A stretch of DNA of 20,629 bases from JBMNTP01 sp050945795 (GCA_050945795.1 JBMNTP010000031.1:1-20629); one strand, 5' to 3'. Positions 6,228 to 14,173 are shown, numbered from the stretch's first letter. Notes: generated by a model from the sequence alone, not told the origin. Translations and numbers: made by a program.

Positions 6228-7838
6228 TTAATCACCATCTGGCGGCGTAGGCGTTGCCGGCGGCGGTGTCGGTGTCGCAGGCGGTGGTGTAGGTGTTACC
6301 GGCGGCGGCGTGGGCGTTGGAGTTGGCGTCACCGGCGGCGGTGTCGGGGTGGGAGTCGGGGTGGGTTTGGTTGTAGGTGTCGGTGTCGGCGGTGTAGTAG
6401 GTTTAGTTGTCGGGGTGGGGGTGGGCGTAGGCGTTGGCGTAGGCGAAGGCGTAGGCGTTGCCATTACCGGCGCCGCCATAAGCGCATTTAATGCGTTTAT
6501 AGCTACCGTTATTTCAGAAGCTGTGGCCTGTTCCTTCTTAAGCAGCGCCTCAAGGCGGGCTATTGCGGCTTTTAGCTGCGAAATATATGCCGCATCATAG
6601 CTTGAGGATTGAGCCATGCTCTTGGCCCTGCTTAATACGCTTTGACCGCTCGATGCCGACGAATCCCTCTTTACATACGCAAGGTCATATTTTGTGTCTT
6701 TCTCTACGTTAATGCCGAATATCTCTTTTATAAGCGCCACCTTTTTGCCCTGGTCAAGCACATAGTAGCTGGCGTTATAAGCCGCCATATACTCGCCCTT
6801 GAGCGTATGCCTGCCCATTTCCTTTTCAATATCGTTTTCTATTGCGAAAAGGGCTAGCGCGGCTATCTGCTCAATATTCAAATTGGTGTAAACGTGGTCC
6901 TTTACCGAAAGGTATATGTTAGGTATATTAATAAGCTGCTTGGACGATTTCATCTGATTGAAAACAGCAAATAGTATCCGCTGCTGCCTGTCAATTCTGC
7001 CAACGTCTGTGCTTATACCCTTTCTGGCGCGGCAATAATCGAGCACCTGCTGTCCGTTAAGGTGCTGCTGACCCTTTTTAAGATGCCGGCCATTGAGCCT
7101 TATTTCAACGTCGACATCATAATCAACGCCGCCCATGGCATCTACAACCTTCTTTATGCCGTCCATCTCAACGCAGGCATAATACTCTACCGGTATACCG
7201 CCGAACAGCTCGCTTATAGTGTGCATGGAATACTCAAAGCCTTCGCCTTTAAAGCCGCCGCCGTGGAAAAACGCGGCGTTTATTTTCCATCTCGAATTTA
7301 CATTATATATTTTTGCATAGGTGTCACGAGGTACCGAAATAAGGTCTACTTTTTGATTAGCGAAGTCTATTGTGAGCAGCAGCATTACGTCGGTTCTAAA
7401 GTCGTCTCTGTCTGATACCACCCGCTCCGGGCTCCTGTCAACGCCGAGCAGCAGTATATTAACCCTGTCCGCGTTTAGCATATCGCTGTCGGCCTGCTGG
7501 CGCAGCAAGTCGGCAGGATCGGGCGTAGGCGTAGGCGGTGCCGGCGTTTCTCCCGGCTTGGGTGTTGGCGTAGGAGAATTAACTGTAGGAACGGGGGAAG
7601 ACTCTCCCATCGTTTTAAAAGCCTTCTGTGGCGCTGCCGAAGCTATATATATAATACGCCCTACATATATAAGGCCGGCAAGCAGAATTACACCCACACT
7701 AAGCAGCACCCACTTTTTAAAGGTCATGCCTTTGGGCTTTGGCTTTTTCACCGATTTGCTTTTTATTTCGCTTCTGCTTCTTTTCTCATTATCAGGCGTT
7801 ATATCTTGCGCCCTCTTGTCGTTTTCGCGCTCGCTCAC
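6228..7838 (-). CDS. LytR-CpsA-Psr (LCP) family wall glycopolymer ligase with Pro-Thr tail
   Basis: LCP proteins attach teichoic-acid-type or capsular polymers to peptidoglycan outside the membrane. The 536-residue product has a basic cytoplasmic N-terminus, one membrane helix (about 42-65) and a Pro/Thr linker. The LCP core follows, containing NILLLGVDR, RTDVMLL, ISVPRDTY, MDGIKKVVDAMGGVDYDV, HLNGQQVLDYCRARKG and VGRIDRQQRIL, with the arginines and aspartates that hold the polyprenyl phosphate. After the core a helical segment (YDAAYISQLKAAIARLEALL and on to NALNALMAAP) resembles a FIVAR module. The last roughly 75 residues are almost pure Pro/Thr repeats ending PPDGD. A GTG start at 7838 is chosen because GGAGGT lies six bases before it. 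The helix topology places the Pro/Thr tail in the wall, where it may span or bind it. Confidence 0.92.
   Translation of the reverse strand: MSERENDKRAQDITPDNEKRSRSEIKSKSVKKPKPKGMTFKKWVLLSVGVILLAGLIYVGRIIYIASAAPQKAFKTMGESSPVPTVNSPTPTPKPGETPAPPTPTPDPADLLRQQADSDMLNADRVNILLLGVDRSPERVVSDRDDFRTDVMLLLTIDFANQKVDLISVPRDTYAKIYNVNSRWKINAAFFHGGGFKGEGFEYSMHTISELFGGIPVEYYACVEMDGIKKVVDAMGGVDYDVDVEIRLNGRHLKKGQQHLNGQQVLDYCRARKGISTDVGRIDRQQRILFAVFNQMKSSKQLINIPNIYLSVKDHVYTNLNIEQIAALALFAIENDIEKEMGRHTLKGEYMAAYNASYYVLDQGKKVALIKEIFGINVEKDTKYDLAYVKRDSSASSGQSVLSRAKSMAQSSSYDAAYISQLKAAIARLEALLKKEQATASEITVAINALNALMAAPVMATPTPSPTPTPTPTPTPTTKPTTPPTPTPTTKPTPTPTPTPPPVTPTPTPTPPPVTPTPPPATPTPPPATPTPPDGD
6231..6459 (-). repeat. 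Low-complexity Pro-Thr-coding repeat at the end of the LCP gene
   Basis: About 230 bases of near-tandem 6- to 15-base units (GGCGTAGGCGTT, GGTGTCGGTGTC and similar on the plus strand) encode PTPTP, TTKPT and PPPVTPTP or PPPATPTP blocks. The codons alternate between synonyms, so the protein repeat is kept better than the DNA repeat. The tract is a likely site of length change between strains. Confidence 0.85.
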
Positions 7839-7869
7839 AGGACACCTCCAGCATATAAGCATTATATAA

Positions 7870-7923
7870 AAGGCTGTAGGGACGATATTAAGCGTCCCTT
7901 TTTTACCATTATATAACAGCCTT
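7870..7923 (-). terminator. Nested inverted repeat after the exporter operon, probable terminator
   Basis: Outer arms 7870-7877 and 7916-7923 (AAGGCTGT/ACAGCCTT) enclose inner arms 7878-7884 and 7893-7899 (AGGGACG/CGTCCCT). On the minus strand the two 3' arms are contiguous and followed by TTATATAAT, which fits termination after the permease gene. On the plus strand the inner hairpin alone is followed by six T. A TATAAT at 7861-7866 (minus) could be the -10 of the LCP gene, although no good -35 is visible. Confidence 0.45.
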
Positions 7924-7952
7924 ATTTATATTACCAGTACCACATTTAAAGG

Positions 7953-9119
7953 CTACTCGTATCTTAAAGCCTCGATAGGATTAAGCTTCGATGCCTTTGA
8001 GGCGGGATAACTGCCAAACACCACACCTACAAATATCGAGAAGCCTGCGGCCAGCAGCGCCACCTCTATTGTAAGCCCCATTTCAATGCCCATAACCGAC
8101 GCTATAACACTTATTCCGAGCGCGCCCGCCACAAGTCCTATCATTCCCCCTAGCAACGATATTATTACCGACTCAATTAGAAACTGCGTCATTATATCGC
8201 TGCGCTTGGCGCCTATGGCTTTTCTTATGCCTATCTCCCTCGTCCTCTCGCTTACCGATACCAGCATTATATTCATAATGCCTATACCCCCTACAAGCAG
8301 CGATATTCCGGCTATGCTGCCCATCATAAGTGTAAGAGTGCCCATAACATCGTTTACAATGGATATAAGCTCAGACTGGTTAAAGACGCTGTAATAGTCC
8401 TCATCCCCCGCCTTTCGCATCGCCCAGGCGTTGAGAGCAGCCTCCGCCTGCTGCGTCATTTCATTTGACTGCGCCGAAGCGTATATTGTTCCAATTTCTT
8501 TTTGTTTAAACATGCGCTGCGCCGTAGTTATAGGTATAACTATTTTATTGTCCTGCGAGCCTATCATTGTAGTGCCTTTTTCCTCAAGCAGCCCTACAAC
8601 TTTAAAGCTGCGGCCGCCTATATTCATATAGTTGCCTACAATATCGCGATTGCCGAACAGCTCATCCGCCACTTCAACGCCTATTACCGCCGTAGCGCTG
8701 CGCCATTCAACGTCCAGTTCGCTTATATATCTGCCGTTTCGTACATTCAGATTCGTTATCTGCCCGTAATTCTGGTTGCTGCCCTCAACGGTAGTCTGCA
8801 TAACCGCCGAATCGGATTTAACAGTTATGCGCGCCGATATAACAGGCGCTACAATTTCTATACCCGCTTCGCTCTCTAGTGCGCCAACATCTTCAATTGT
8901 TATGTCAATGCGGCGCGGCGAATCGATGCTTACCATTAAAAGGTTGCTGCCCAGGCCCTCCATCTGACCTGTAACCTGATTTGTAGTACCCTGTACCACC
9001 GATACAAGAACGGTAACGGCGAACACGCCTATTATTATGCCTAAGGTTGTAAGGAAGGAGCGCATTTTGTTGGCGGAAATCGCTGAAACCGCCATCTTAA
9101 GCGACTGAGACAGTCTCAA
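7953..9119 (-). CDS. MacB/FtsX-type ABC transporter permease
   Basis: This is the membrane subunit of a MacB-like mechanotransmission ABC system. These systems use ATP outside-in to drive export of peptides, lipoproteins or drugs through a partner adaptor. The 388 residues show a membrane helix near 20-43 (FLTTLGIIIGVFAVTVLVSV) and a large extracytoplasmic domain (about 45-260). Three further helices follow around GSIAGISLLVGGIGIMNIML, IISLLGGMIGLVAGALG and VALLAAGFSIFVGVVFG. The family box SERTREIGIRKAIGA and the ending YPASKASKLNPIEALRYE are typical. The start is a TTG at 9119 overlapping the ATPase stop (TTGA), nine bases after AGGAGG, so the two genes are translationally coupled. ATPase and adaptor genes lie directly upstream. 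The substrate cannot be read from sequence. Confidence 0.94.
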   Translation of the reverse strand: MRLSQSLKMAVSAISANKMRSFLTTLGIIIGVFAVTVLVSVVQGTTNQVTGQMEGLGSNLLMVSIDSPRRIDITIEDVGALESEAGIEIVAPVISARITVKSDSAVMQTTVEGSNQNYGQITNLNVRNGRYISELDVEWRSATAVIGVEVADELFGNRDIVGNYMNIGGRSFKVVGLLEEKGTTMIGSQDNKIVIPITTAQRMFKQKEIGTIYASAQSNEMTQQAEAALNAWAMRKAGDEDYYSVFNQSELISIVNDVMGTLTLMMGSIAGISLLVGGIGIMNIMLVSVSERTREIGIRKAIGAKRSDIMTQFLIESVIISLLGGMIGLVAGALGISVIASVMGIEMGLTIEVALLAAGFSIFVGVVFGSYPASKASKLNPIEALRYE

Positions 9120-9802
9120 TCAACGCCACCTCCTATGCCGTCAAATACTATGCGCCCATCATGCATAGCAACGCGCCGCTTAGCGCCCGCCGCCACTTTA
9201 TCGTCATGCGTTATCATAACTACCGTTTTGCCAAGCGCGTTAAGCTGCTCTATAAGCGCGAGTATTTCCCGGCCCGATTTTGAATCTAGGTTTCCTGTCG
9301 GCTCATCAGCAAGTATTATAGCGGGATCCGTCGCCAAAGCCCGCGCCACCGCCACTCTTTGCTGCTGTCCGCCGCTAAGCTCGCTAGGCTTATGCTTTGC
9401 CCTTTGCGAAAGTCCCACCTGCTCTAGCGCTTTAAGCGTCATATCGCGGCGGCGGCCTCCGGCTATGCCTTGATAAATAAGCGGCAGTTCTACGTTTTCA
9501 TAAGCGTTAAGCTTGGGTATAAGATTAAACTGCTGGAAAATAAATCCTATCCTTTTGTTCCTTACTTCGCTTAGCTCGTTGTCGCTCAGCTTTGATATGT
9601 CCTCTCTCGCTAACGCGTAGCTCCCGCTGTCCGGCACATCAAGACAGCCTATTATATTCATAAGCGTTGATTTACCGCTGCCCGACGGCCCTGTAACGGC
9701 TACAAATTCGCCCTCCTTAACGCTAAGCGATACATCGTCAAGCGCTCTTATATGCTCCTCGCCCATTTTATATATTTTGCTTACGTTCTTTATATCTATC
9801 AT
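9116..9802 (-). CDS. MacB/LolD-type ABC transporter ATPase
   Basis: This is the cytoplasmic ATP-hydrolysing subunit that pairs with the permease just downstream. It has 228 residues with Walker A GPSGSGKST (38-46), Q-loop at FQQFNL (89-94), signature LSGGQQQR (142-149), Walker B IILADEPTGNLD (162-173) and switch His in ITHD (H199). The ADEPTGNLD form and the stretch ALDDVSLSVKEGEFVAVTGPSG (in parts) are characteristic of the LolD/MacB/FtsE group. The ATG at 9802 overlaps the stop of the adaptor gene by four bases (ATGA), and its own stop overlaps the permease start, so the three genes form a tightly coupled operon. The ATPase is cytoplasmic, as it has no hydrophobic segment. Confidence 0.96.
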   Translation of the reverse strand: MIDIKNVSKIYKMGEEHIRALDDVSLSVKEGEFVAVTGPSGSGKSTLMNIIGCLDVPDSGSYALAREDISKLSDNELSEVRNKRIGFIFQQFNLIPKLNAYENVELPLIYQGIAGGRRRDMTLKALEQVGLSQRAKHKPSELSGGQQQRVAVARALATDPAIILADEPTGNLDSKSGREILALIEQLNALGKTVVMITHDDKVAAGAKRRVAMHDGRIVFDGIGGGVD

Positions 9803-11331
9803 CTTACGGGGCCTCCGCCCTGCCCCTCAATGCCGCCCGGCTCAAAATCCCTACGCATATTATTCATCATAGGGAACATGCTATTAGAGTTGTTAATCGC
9901 TACAAGAACGGTATCCCCTTCCAAAAGGCCGGAGAGTATCTCGGCGTATTCATCGGTAACAATGCCTATCCCTACTTGCTGCTGTATGTTCTGTCCATCC
10001 TCTTTATCCGGCGGCATAAGCACATACTTCTTACCCTCCACCGTTTGCACCGCCTCTACCGGTACAACAAGAGCGTCCTTTCTAAAATCAACGTTTATGT
10101 CGGCGCTGGCGCTCATGCCGGAAAGTATGCCGTCGGGATTGCTAATATCAAGCGTAACCTCATATGAGGCAACGTTATTCTCGGCTGAGCCAATGCTTGA
10201 AACTTTTATAACTTCGGCTGAAAACTTCTGCCCCGGCAGCGCGTCTACCGTAACAAGCGCGCCCTGCCCCGCCTTTATATCGGCTATATCGAGCTCGTCA
10301 ACCTTAAGCACCAACTTCGCCGCTTCTTTCGATGACAGCGTATACAAAAGCTGCCCCTCCGGCACATTATCTCCCTTAACAACGCTTATACCCGACAATA
10401 CTCCGTCCGTTTCCGCCCTAACCTGTAACTCGTCTCGCTTGTCATAAGCCTTTTGAAGCTCCTGCCTCGCCATATCAAGGCTCGCCGATGCCTCTATAAA
10501 CTCGGCGGACAACACTTCACCCTTAAGAGTAAAAAGCGTGTCGCCACGTGAAACTTTTCTATTAAGCTTGGTTTTAACTTCGCTTACTCGCCCTGACGCC
10601 GCGACAACCGGCACAAGATTGTTCGATACCAAATTACCGTTGCCAATTTGCTGCTCCTCAAGCAATACATTGGCATTTGCGCCCTCGTCATATGTGTCGG
10701 TGCGTATAAGCGCCACAGCGCGTTCGGCGCTTACGCTTATTATCTCGGCCTGCTCTGTTTTGCCGTCAATATCAAGCTCCACCGTATCCCCAAACGAAAG
10801 CTCCGCCTCCGTATCAAACTCCAGCCTCATGCAGCCGTCTGTCGATATAAAAGCCAGCGCCCCGTATTGCTCAAGTGTCGCCGCCGCATCGCCGTTCTTT
10901 TCGCCATATATAAGCTTCACTCGACCCGCTGCCGGCGCTTTAACGCTGGTACTAGACGCCTTTTGCTTTACCATGCTTAGCGTATTGGCCTTTTGCATAA
11001 CATCGGCTTGCAGCGCCGATATCTCGGCATCAATACCGTCATTTTCCAGCGTCATAATAATATCGCCGGCATTTATTACATCACCGTTTGAAAAGAACAG
11101 CTCCCTAACCTCTCCGCCGGATAGCGCGTATCTTGATTGCTCGTCAAAAGCCTGAGCCTGCCCGCTGCCATGAACAGTAACGCTTAAATCGCTAAGCTGC
11201 GCCGTAAATTCCTGATAGCGCTGACCCTCGTCCTTTCTTCCCCCGCTTGCCAGCGAAAAAAGCAATACGACAGCCAGCGCCGCCCCCGCCAGTATAATTG
11301 TTCTCTTGAGCCATACAGGCCACTTTTTCAT
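9799..11331 (-). CDS. Membrane fusion protein (HlyD/MacA-like adaptor) of the ABC exporter
   Basis: This extracytoplasmic adaptor is anchored by one N-terminal helix (about 10-29, TIILAGAALAVVLLFSLAS) after a basic MKKWPVWLKR start. The 510-residue product contains lipoyl/barrel-sandwich segments: GGEVRELFFSNGDVINAGD, VKAPAAGRVKLIYGEKNGD, then again SGRVSEVKTKLNRKVSRGD and TDGVLSGISVVKGDNVPEG. A beta-barrel and membrane-proximal region follow (LSGMSASADINVDF, DALVVPVEAVQTVEGKKYVL). Four lipoyl halves instead of two, and the length, suggest a duplicated lipoyl module. A coiled segment (FIEASASLDMARQELQKAYD) lies before the last half. The ATG at 11331 is preceded by AGGAGG at seven bases; the frame upstream of it is non-coding. 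The C-terminus is Gly-rich (GGIEGQGGGPVR) and overlaps the ATPase start. Two-component genes lie just upstream. Confidence 0.9.
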   Translation of the reverse strand: MKKWPVWLKRTIILAGAALAVVLLFSLASGGRKDEGQRYQEFTAQLSDLSVTVHGSGQAQAFDEQSRYALSGGEVRELFFSNGDVINAGDIIMTLENDGIDAEISALQADVMQKANTLSMVKQKASSTSVKAPAAGRVKLIYGEKNGDAAATLEQYGALAFISTDGCMRLEFDTEAELSFGDTVELDIDGKTEQAEIISVSAERAVALIRTDTYDEGANANVLLEEQQIGNGNLVSNNLVPVVAASGRVSEVKTKLNRKVSRGDTLFTLKGEVLSAEFIEASASLDMARQELQKAYDKRDELQVRAETDGVLSGISVVKGDNVPEGQLLYTLSSKEAAKLVLKVDELDIADIKAGQGALVTVDALPGQKFSAEVIKVSSIGSAENNVASYEVTLDISNPDGILSGMSASADINVDFRKDALVVPVEAVQTVEGKKYVLMPPDKEDGQNIQQQVGIGIVTDEYAEILSGLLEGDTVLVAINNSNSMFPMMNNMRRDFEPGGIEGQGGGPVR

Positions 11332-11365
11332 TGAATATCCTCCTGTAGCGTAAATATATGTAAAG

Positions 11366-11394
11366 CGGGCGCCCGGCCGTGGCCAAGACGCCCG
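11366..11394 (-). terminator. Weak hairpin after the histidine kinase gene
   Basis: CGGGCG (11366-11371) pairs with CGCCCG (11389-11394), with further GGCC/GGCC pairing inside. On the minus strand it is followed by CTTTACATATATTT, a poor T-tract. It lies in the 151-bp gap between the kinase and the exporter operon and may be a partial terminator or an element of the exporter leader. Confidence 0.3.
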
Positions 11395-11446
11395 ACGGGT
11401 TGTGGGAGACAGGAGTCTCTGTGCTTGATACAATACATTCCAAATG

Positions 11447-11472
11447 TGACAGAAATATGTACTGCCTGTCAA
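11447..11472 (-). promoter_or_regulatory. Candidate control site of the exporter operon (-35-like TTGACA within an inverted repeat)
   Basis: A perfect TTGACA (11467-11472, minus strand) lies 136 bases before the adaptor ATG, but no good -10 follows at normal spacing. It is part of an inverted repeat TGACAG-N13-CTGTCA (11447-11471). A strong -35 without a matching -10, beside the genes of a response regulator, fits an activated promoter; this is inference only. Confidence 0.3.
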
Positions 11473-11482
11473 CAAAAATGTA

Positions 11483-13228
11483 CTATTTCGATTCGCTGGA
11501 TTTAGAGCATTTCTCCCGCTTCCTCAACGTAAACCAAAACTCCGCTCCCTCGCCTTCGCGGCTTATAACGCCTATCTTCTCGCCCATAAGCCGCAGCGCC
11601 TCCTTAGCGATAGCCAACCCCAGCCCCATGCTTTTCTCAGAGCGCGACCTGTCGGCTTTGTAAAACCTGTCGAACACATGGTCTATATCCTCCGGCGATA
11701 TGCCCGGGCCATTGTCCTTTACGCTTATAACAACGCTGCCCGCCTCCTCGCGCGTGACTATGCTTATATGCCCGCCTTCTCCGGTGTATTTTATGGCGTT
11801 ATCGACAAGTATAACAAGCACCTGCTCAACCCTGGCACCATCCCCAAAAGCGTACAGCTCCGGCTGAGCATCGGCGCTTATAGTTATGTTTTTACGCGCC
11901 GCCACTGCGTCGTGCCGCGCCTTGACATCATCTATTATATCTTTTATATTAAGCCGCACACATGCTATCTCGGCTTTTCCCGATTGCAATCGCGAAAGGT
12001 CGAGCACTTCGTTTATAAGCTGCGTTAACCTTATTGTTTCTCTGTATATTATGTCGTAATATTTTGCTTTCTTTTCCTCGTTTTTAACGAGATTGTCCTT
12101 AAGCGGTTCTATAAGAGCGCGCATCGAGGTAAGCGGCGTTCTAAGCTCATGCGATACATTCGCCACATAATCCCGTCTCAGCCTTTCAAGCTTTTCCTGC
12201 TCGGTAACATCAAGGTATAGCGCCAGAGCACCGGAAACGCGGCCGTCGTCCTCTACAATAGGCGTTATGCTCCTTCTTATCGACTTATCACCGGTATCAA
12301 TAATCTCCGACTCAAACCGCCCGCTCTTTATAACCCGAAGATAATCCTCCTTGCTCGCCCGCGCCCTTATAAACTGCTGCATAGCCGGATTGCTGAGCGT
12401 TATGCCGCCCGCCGCGTCAACAGCCACCAGACCCTCGTTCATGCTGTCTATTATTTTGACTAGCCTGTTCTTCTCAAGCTGTAATTCGGCGATAGTATTT
12501 GAAAGCTCTTTTGAAAGATAGTTAAGCGCCGCTCCGAGCTGCCCAAGCTCGTCTTGAGTGTCCTCATTGGCGCGCATTGAGAAATTGCCTGACGCCATTC
12601 CCATAGCCACCCTGCTCATAAGCCGTACCGGACGAGCAATGTTTCTTGAGCCTATATAAGCCAATAATGCCATCGCGGCGGTTGTTATCAAAAGCGCGTA
12701 TATAAGAGAGTAGTTCAAGCTGCTAAGCGCGGTATTTATCTCATGAAGCGGTTTTATTAGAAATACCGCGGCTATCGTCTCTCCATTTACCATAGCCGGC
12801 GCGCCTACGATTAAAAGCGGCATATCCCGGCCGGGCGGATTGCCTACAAACGATATATCATCGCCCGCCATAACTTCCTCAGCACGCAGGCTTATAGCCG
12901 CCATAGCCTCCTCGATTTCAAACGCCGCCTCCGAGTGTCTTACGCTGGCTATTATATCGCCGCGGCTGTTTATAAGCAGAAATCCGGCATCCCACATCAT
13001 GCCGTCCGAGGCAAGTATCTGGCGAAAAAGCGGCGTCGATATCTGCCCTTGTGAATACATTACGAATATGTCGGATATAGCTCGGGCGCGCGGCGCCAGC
13101 TCCTGCGATTTTATGTCCGCGAACGCCCTTGTTGTAAACGCCATATAAAGGCTTGCCGTAAACACGCCGCACAGCAGCACCGTCAGCATTACCAAAAACA
13201 GCATTTTTCTTAGAAAAGAGCCTTTCAT
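11483..13228 (-). CDS. Sensor histidine kinase (HAMP-PAS-HisKA-HATPase)
   Basis: This membrane sensor autophosphorylates and passes phosphate to the regulator encoded just upstream. It has 581 residues. Membrane helices lie at about 8-30 and 172-193, bracketing an extracytoplasmic sensor of about 140 residues. A HAMP linker follows (about 195-245, with NIARPVRLMSRVAMGMASGN), then a PAS domain (about 255-340). The H-box VSHELRTP carries H360. The ATP-binding domain shows the N-box VDNAIKYT (N477), DNGPGI (505-510), an F-box near FDRFYKADRSRS and GLGLAI (535-540). The architecture resembles the PhoR/WalK group. The ATG overlaps the regulator stop by four bases (ATGA), giving coupled translation. 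The exporter operon lies 151 bases downstream, so control of that exporter is a reasonable inference. The signal sensed is unknown. Confidence 0.94.
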   Translation of the reverse strand: MKGSFLRKMLFLVMLTVLLCGVFTASLYMAFTTRAFADIKSQELAPRARAISDIFVMYSQGQISTPLFRQILASDGMMWDAGFLLINSRGDIIASVRHSEAAFEIEEAMAAISLRAEEVMAGDDISFVGNPPGRDMPLLIVGAPAMVNGETIAAVFLIKPLHEINTALSSLNYSLIYALLITTAAMALLAYIGSRNIARPVRLMSRVAMGMASGNFSMRANEDTQDELGQLGAALNYLSKELSNTIAELQLEKNRLVKIIDSMNEGLVAVDAAGGITLSNPAMQQFIRARASKEDYLRVIKSGRFESEIIDTGDKSIRRSITPIVEDDGRVSGALALYLDVTEQEKLERLRRDYVANVSHELRTPLTSMRALIEPLKDNLVKNEEKKAKYYDIIYRETIRLTQLINEVLDLSRLQSGKAEIACVRLNIKDIIDDVKARHDAVAARKNITISADAQPELYAFGDGARVEQVLVILVDNAIKYTGEGGHISIVTREEAGSVVISVKDNGPGISPEDIDHVFDRFYKADRSRSEKSMGLGLAIAKEALRLMGEKIGVISREGEGAEFWFTLRKREKCSKSSESK

Positions 13229-13917
13229 ACCTCCGCCACCTCAAATTTATAGCCTACGCCGTAAACAGTTTTAAGACTCCATGATACCCCTTGTTCCGGC
13301 AGCTTGGCCCTTATCCTTTTAACATGCGTGTCAATAGTTCTTGTGTCGCCGTAAAAATCATATCCCCATACCTGGCTGAGTATCTGCTCCCGGGTAAAAA
13401 CCTGGCCGGGGTTTGATGCCAAAAGATGAAGAATCTCCAGCTCCTTAGGTGTAAGCGCTATGTCTTCGCCCAGCGCTTTAACCTTATAAAGCTTAAGGTC
13501 TATTATAAGCCCATCAAAACGTAGCCGCGCTCCCAGCTCCTCGCGGCGTGATGTGCGGCGCAGCACCGCCTTTATTCGCGCCACCACCTCGCGCGGGCTA
13601 AACGGCTTTACAATATAATCGTCGGCGCCCAGCTCAAGGCCGAGTATCCTGTCAATCTCCTCGCCTTTCGCCGTCAGCATTATTATAGGAACCGATGAGC
13701 TTTTCCTTATTTCCCGACATACCTCAATACCGCTCATACCCGGCATCATAAGATCGAGCACTATAAGAGCGGGTAATAAGTTTGCCGCCATTTCAAGCGC
13801 CTGAGCGCCGTCGAAAGCCGATACCTTTTCATATCCTTCCAAATCCATATATATACCCAGCGATTCATGCACCACCGGATCATCGTCACATATAAGTATT
13901 AAAGGCTCGCCTTGCAC
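13225..13917 (-). CDS. OmpR/PhoB-family response regulator
   Basis: This DNA-binding regulator is partnered with the downstream kinase. The 230 residues contain a receiver domain with the acidic pocket D11-D13, the phosphoacceptor D55 in VLDLMMPG, T82 in LTAKGE and K104 in KPFSPRE. A C-terminal winged helix (about 130-226) follows, with LTPKELEILHLLASNPGQVF, TREQILSQVWGYDF and RTIDTHVKRIRAKL, ending VYGVGYKFE. The start is a GTG at 13917 after GAGGGGGT. A promoter lies just upstream, giving a very short leader. The upstream region also holds a direct repeat suited to binding by this kind of dimer, so autoregulation is plausible. Targets other than its own region and the exporter cannot be judged. 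Confidence 0.96.
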   Translation of the reverse strand: MQGEPLILICDDDPVVHESLGIYMDLEGYEKVSAFDGAQALEMAANLLPALIVLDLMMPGMSGIEVCREIRKSSSVPIIMLTAKGEEIDRILGLELGADDYIVKPFSPREVVARIKAVLRRTSRREELGARLRFDGLIIDLKLYKVKALGEDIALTPKELEILHLLASNPGQVFTREQILSQVWGYDFYGDTRTIDTHVKRIRAKLPEQGVSWSLKTVYGVGYKFEVAEV

Positions 13918-13937
13918 GCCGCCACCCCCTCGGCTTT

Positions 13938-13965
13938 ATTATATCTTAAAGCCCGATTTCAACAA
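13938..13965 (-). promoter_or_regulatory. Promoter of the two-component operon
   Basis: On the minus strand TTGTTG (13960-13965) is followed after 16 bases by TATAAT (13938-13943). Transcription from about 13931 would leave only about 14 nt before the GTG start, most of it the ribosome binding site. Confidence 0.55.
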
Positions 13966-13981
13966 TATGCCACCCCCAATT

Positions 13982-13997
13982 ATCACAATTGTTCACA
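13982..13997 (-). promoter_or_regulatory. Direct-repeat operator candidate upstream of the response regulator
   Basis: On the minus strand TGTGAA-CAAT-TGTGAT gives two half-sites with a 10-bp period, ending 16 bases before the -35 of the regulator promoter. OmpR/PhoB-type regulators bind direct repeats at 10-11 bp spacing, so this is a reasonable autoregulatory site. It could also act on the divergent gdhA promoter. Confidence 0.35.
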
Positions 13998-14097
13998 TTC
14001 ACGCCCCATGCACACAGTTCGTGTTTTCATTAGGGCAAGCAAAACAAAAAAACTACTTGTCTGGCATAATTTTGCTTAGTTTTTTTTAAAATAGTTG

Positions 14098-14125
14098 TTG
14101 AAAACACACATTATTATGCTGTAAT
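14098..14125 (+). promoter_or_regulatory. Promoter of gdhA
   Basis: TTGAAA (14098-14103) and TGTAAT (14120-14125) are spaced by 16 bases, with an extended TG before the -10. Initiation near 14132 gives a leader of about 85 nt, which contains the hairpin at 14149-14173. Confidence 0.55.
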
Positions 14126-14148
14126 ATTTTTTTACCACCACAAAAGAT

Positions 14149-14173
14149 AATCGCCATCCGAAAGGGCGCGATT
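14149..14173 (+). other. Hairpin with GAAA loop in the gdhA leader
   Basis: AATCGC (14149-14154) pairs with GCGATT (14168-14173), and an inner TCC/GGG closes a GAAA tetraloop (14160-14163) with one internal mismatch. TTTTAAAT follows at once, and a run of seven T occurs at 14193-14199 just before the ribosome binding site. It may be an attenuator or a stabilising 5' hairpin. Confidence 0.35.

Noticed and set aside
6231..6459. Possible CRISPR-like or satellite array
   Set aside because: Units are 6-15 bases without spacers and lie in frame inside a gene; they encode Pro-Thr repeats.
6219..6600. Arg/Cys-rich and Gly/Val-rich plus-strand frames
   Set aside because: They are other-strand readings of the Pro-Thr repeat tract of the LCP gene.
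9752..11155. Long plus-strand frames (231 and 205 codons) antisense to the ATPase and adaptor genes
   Set aside because: Ser/Leu/Pro-rich shadow translations without start signals; the minus-strand genes have clear family motifs.
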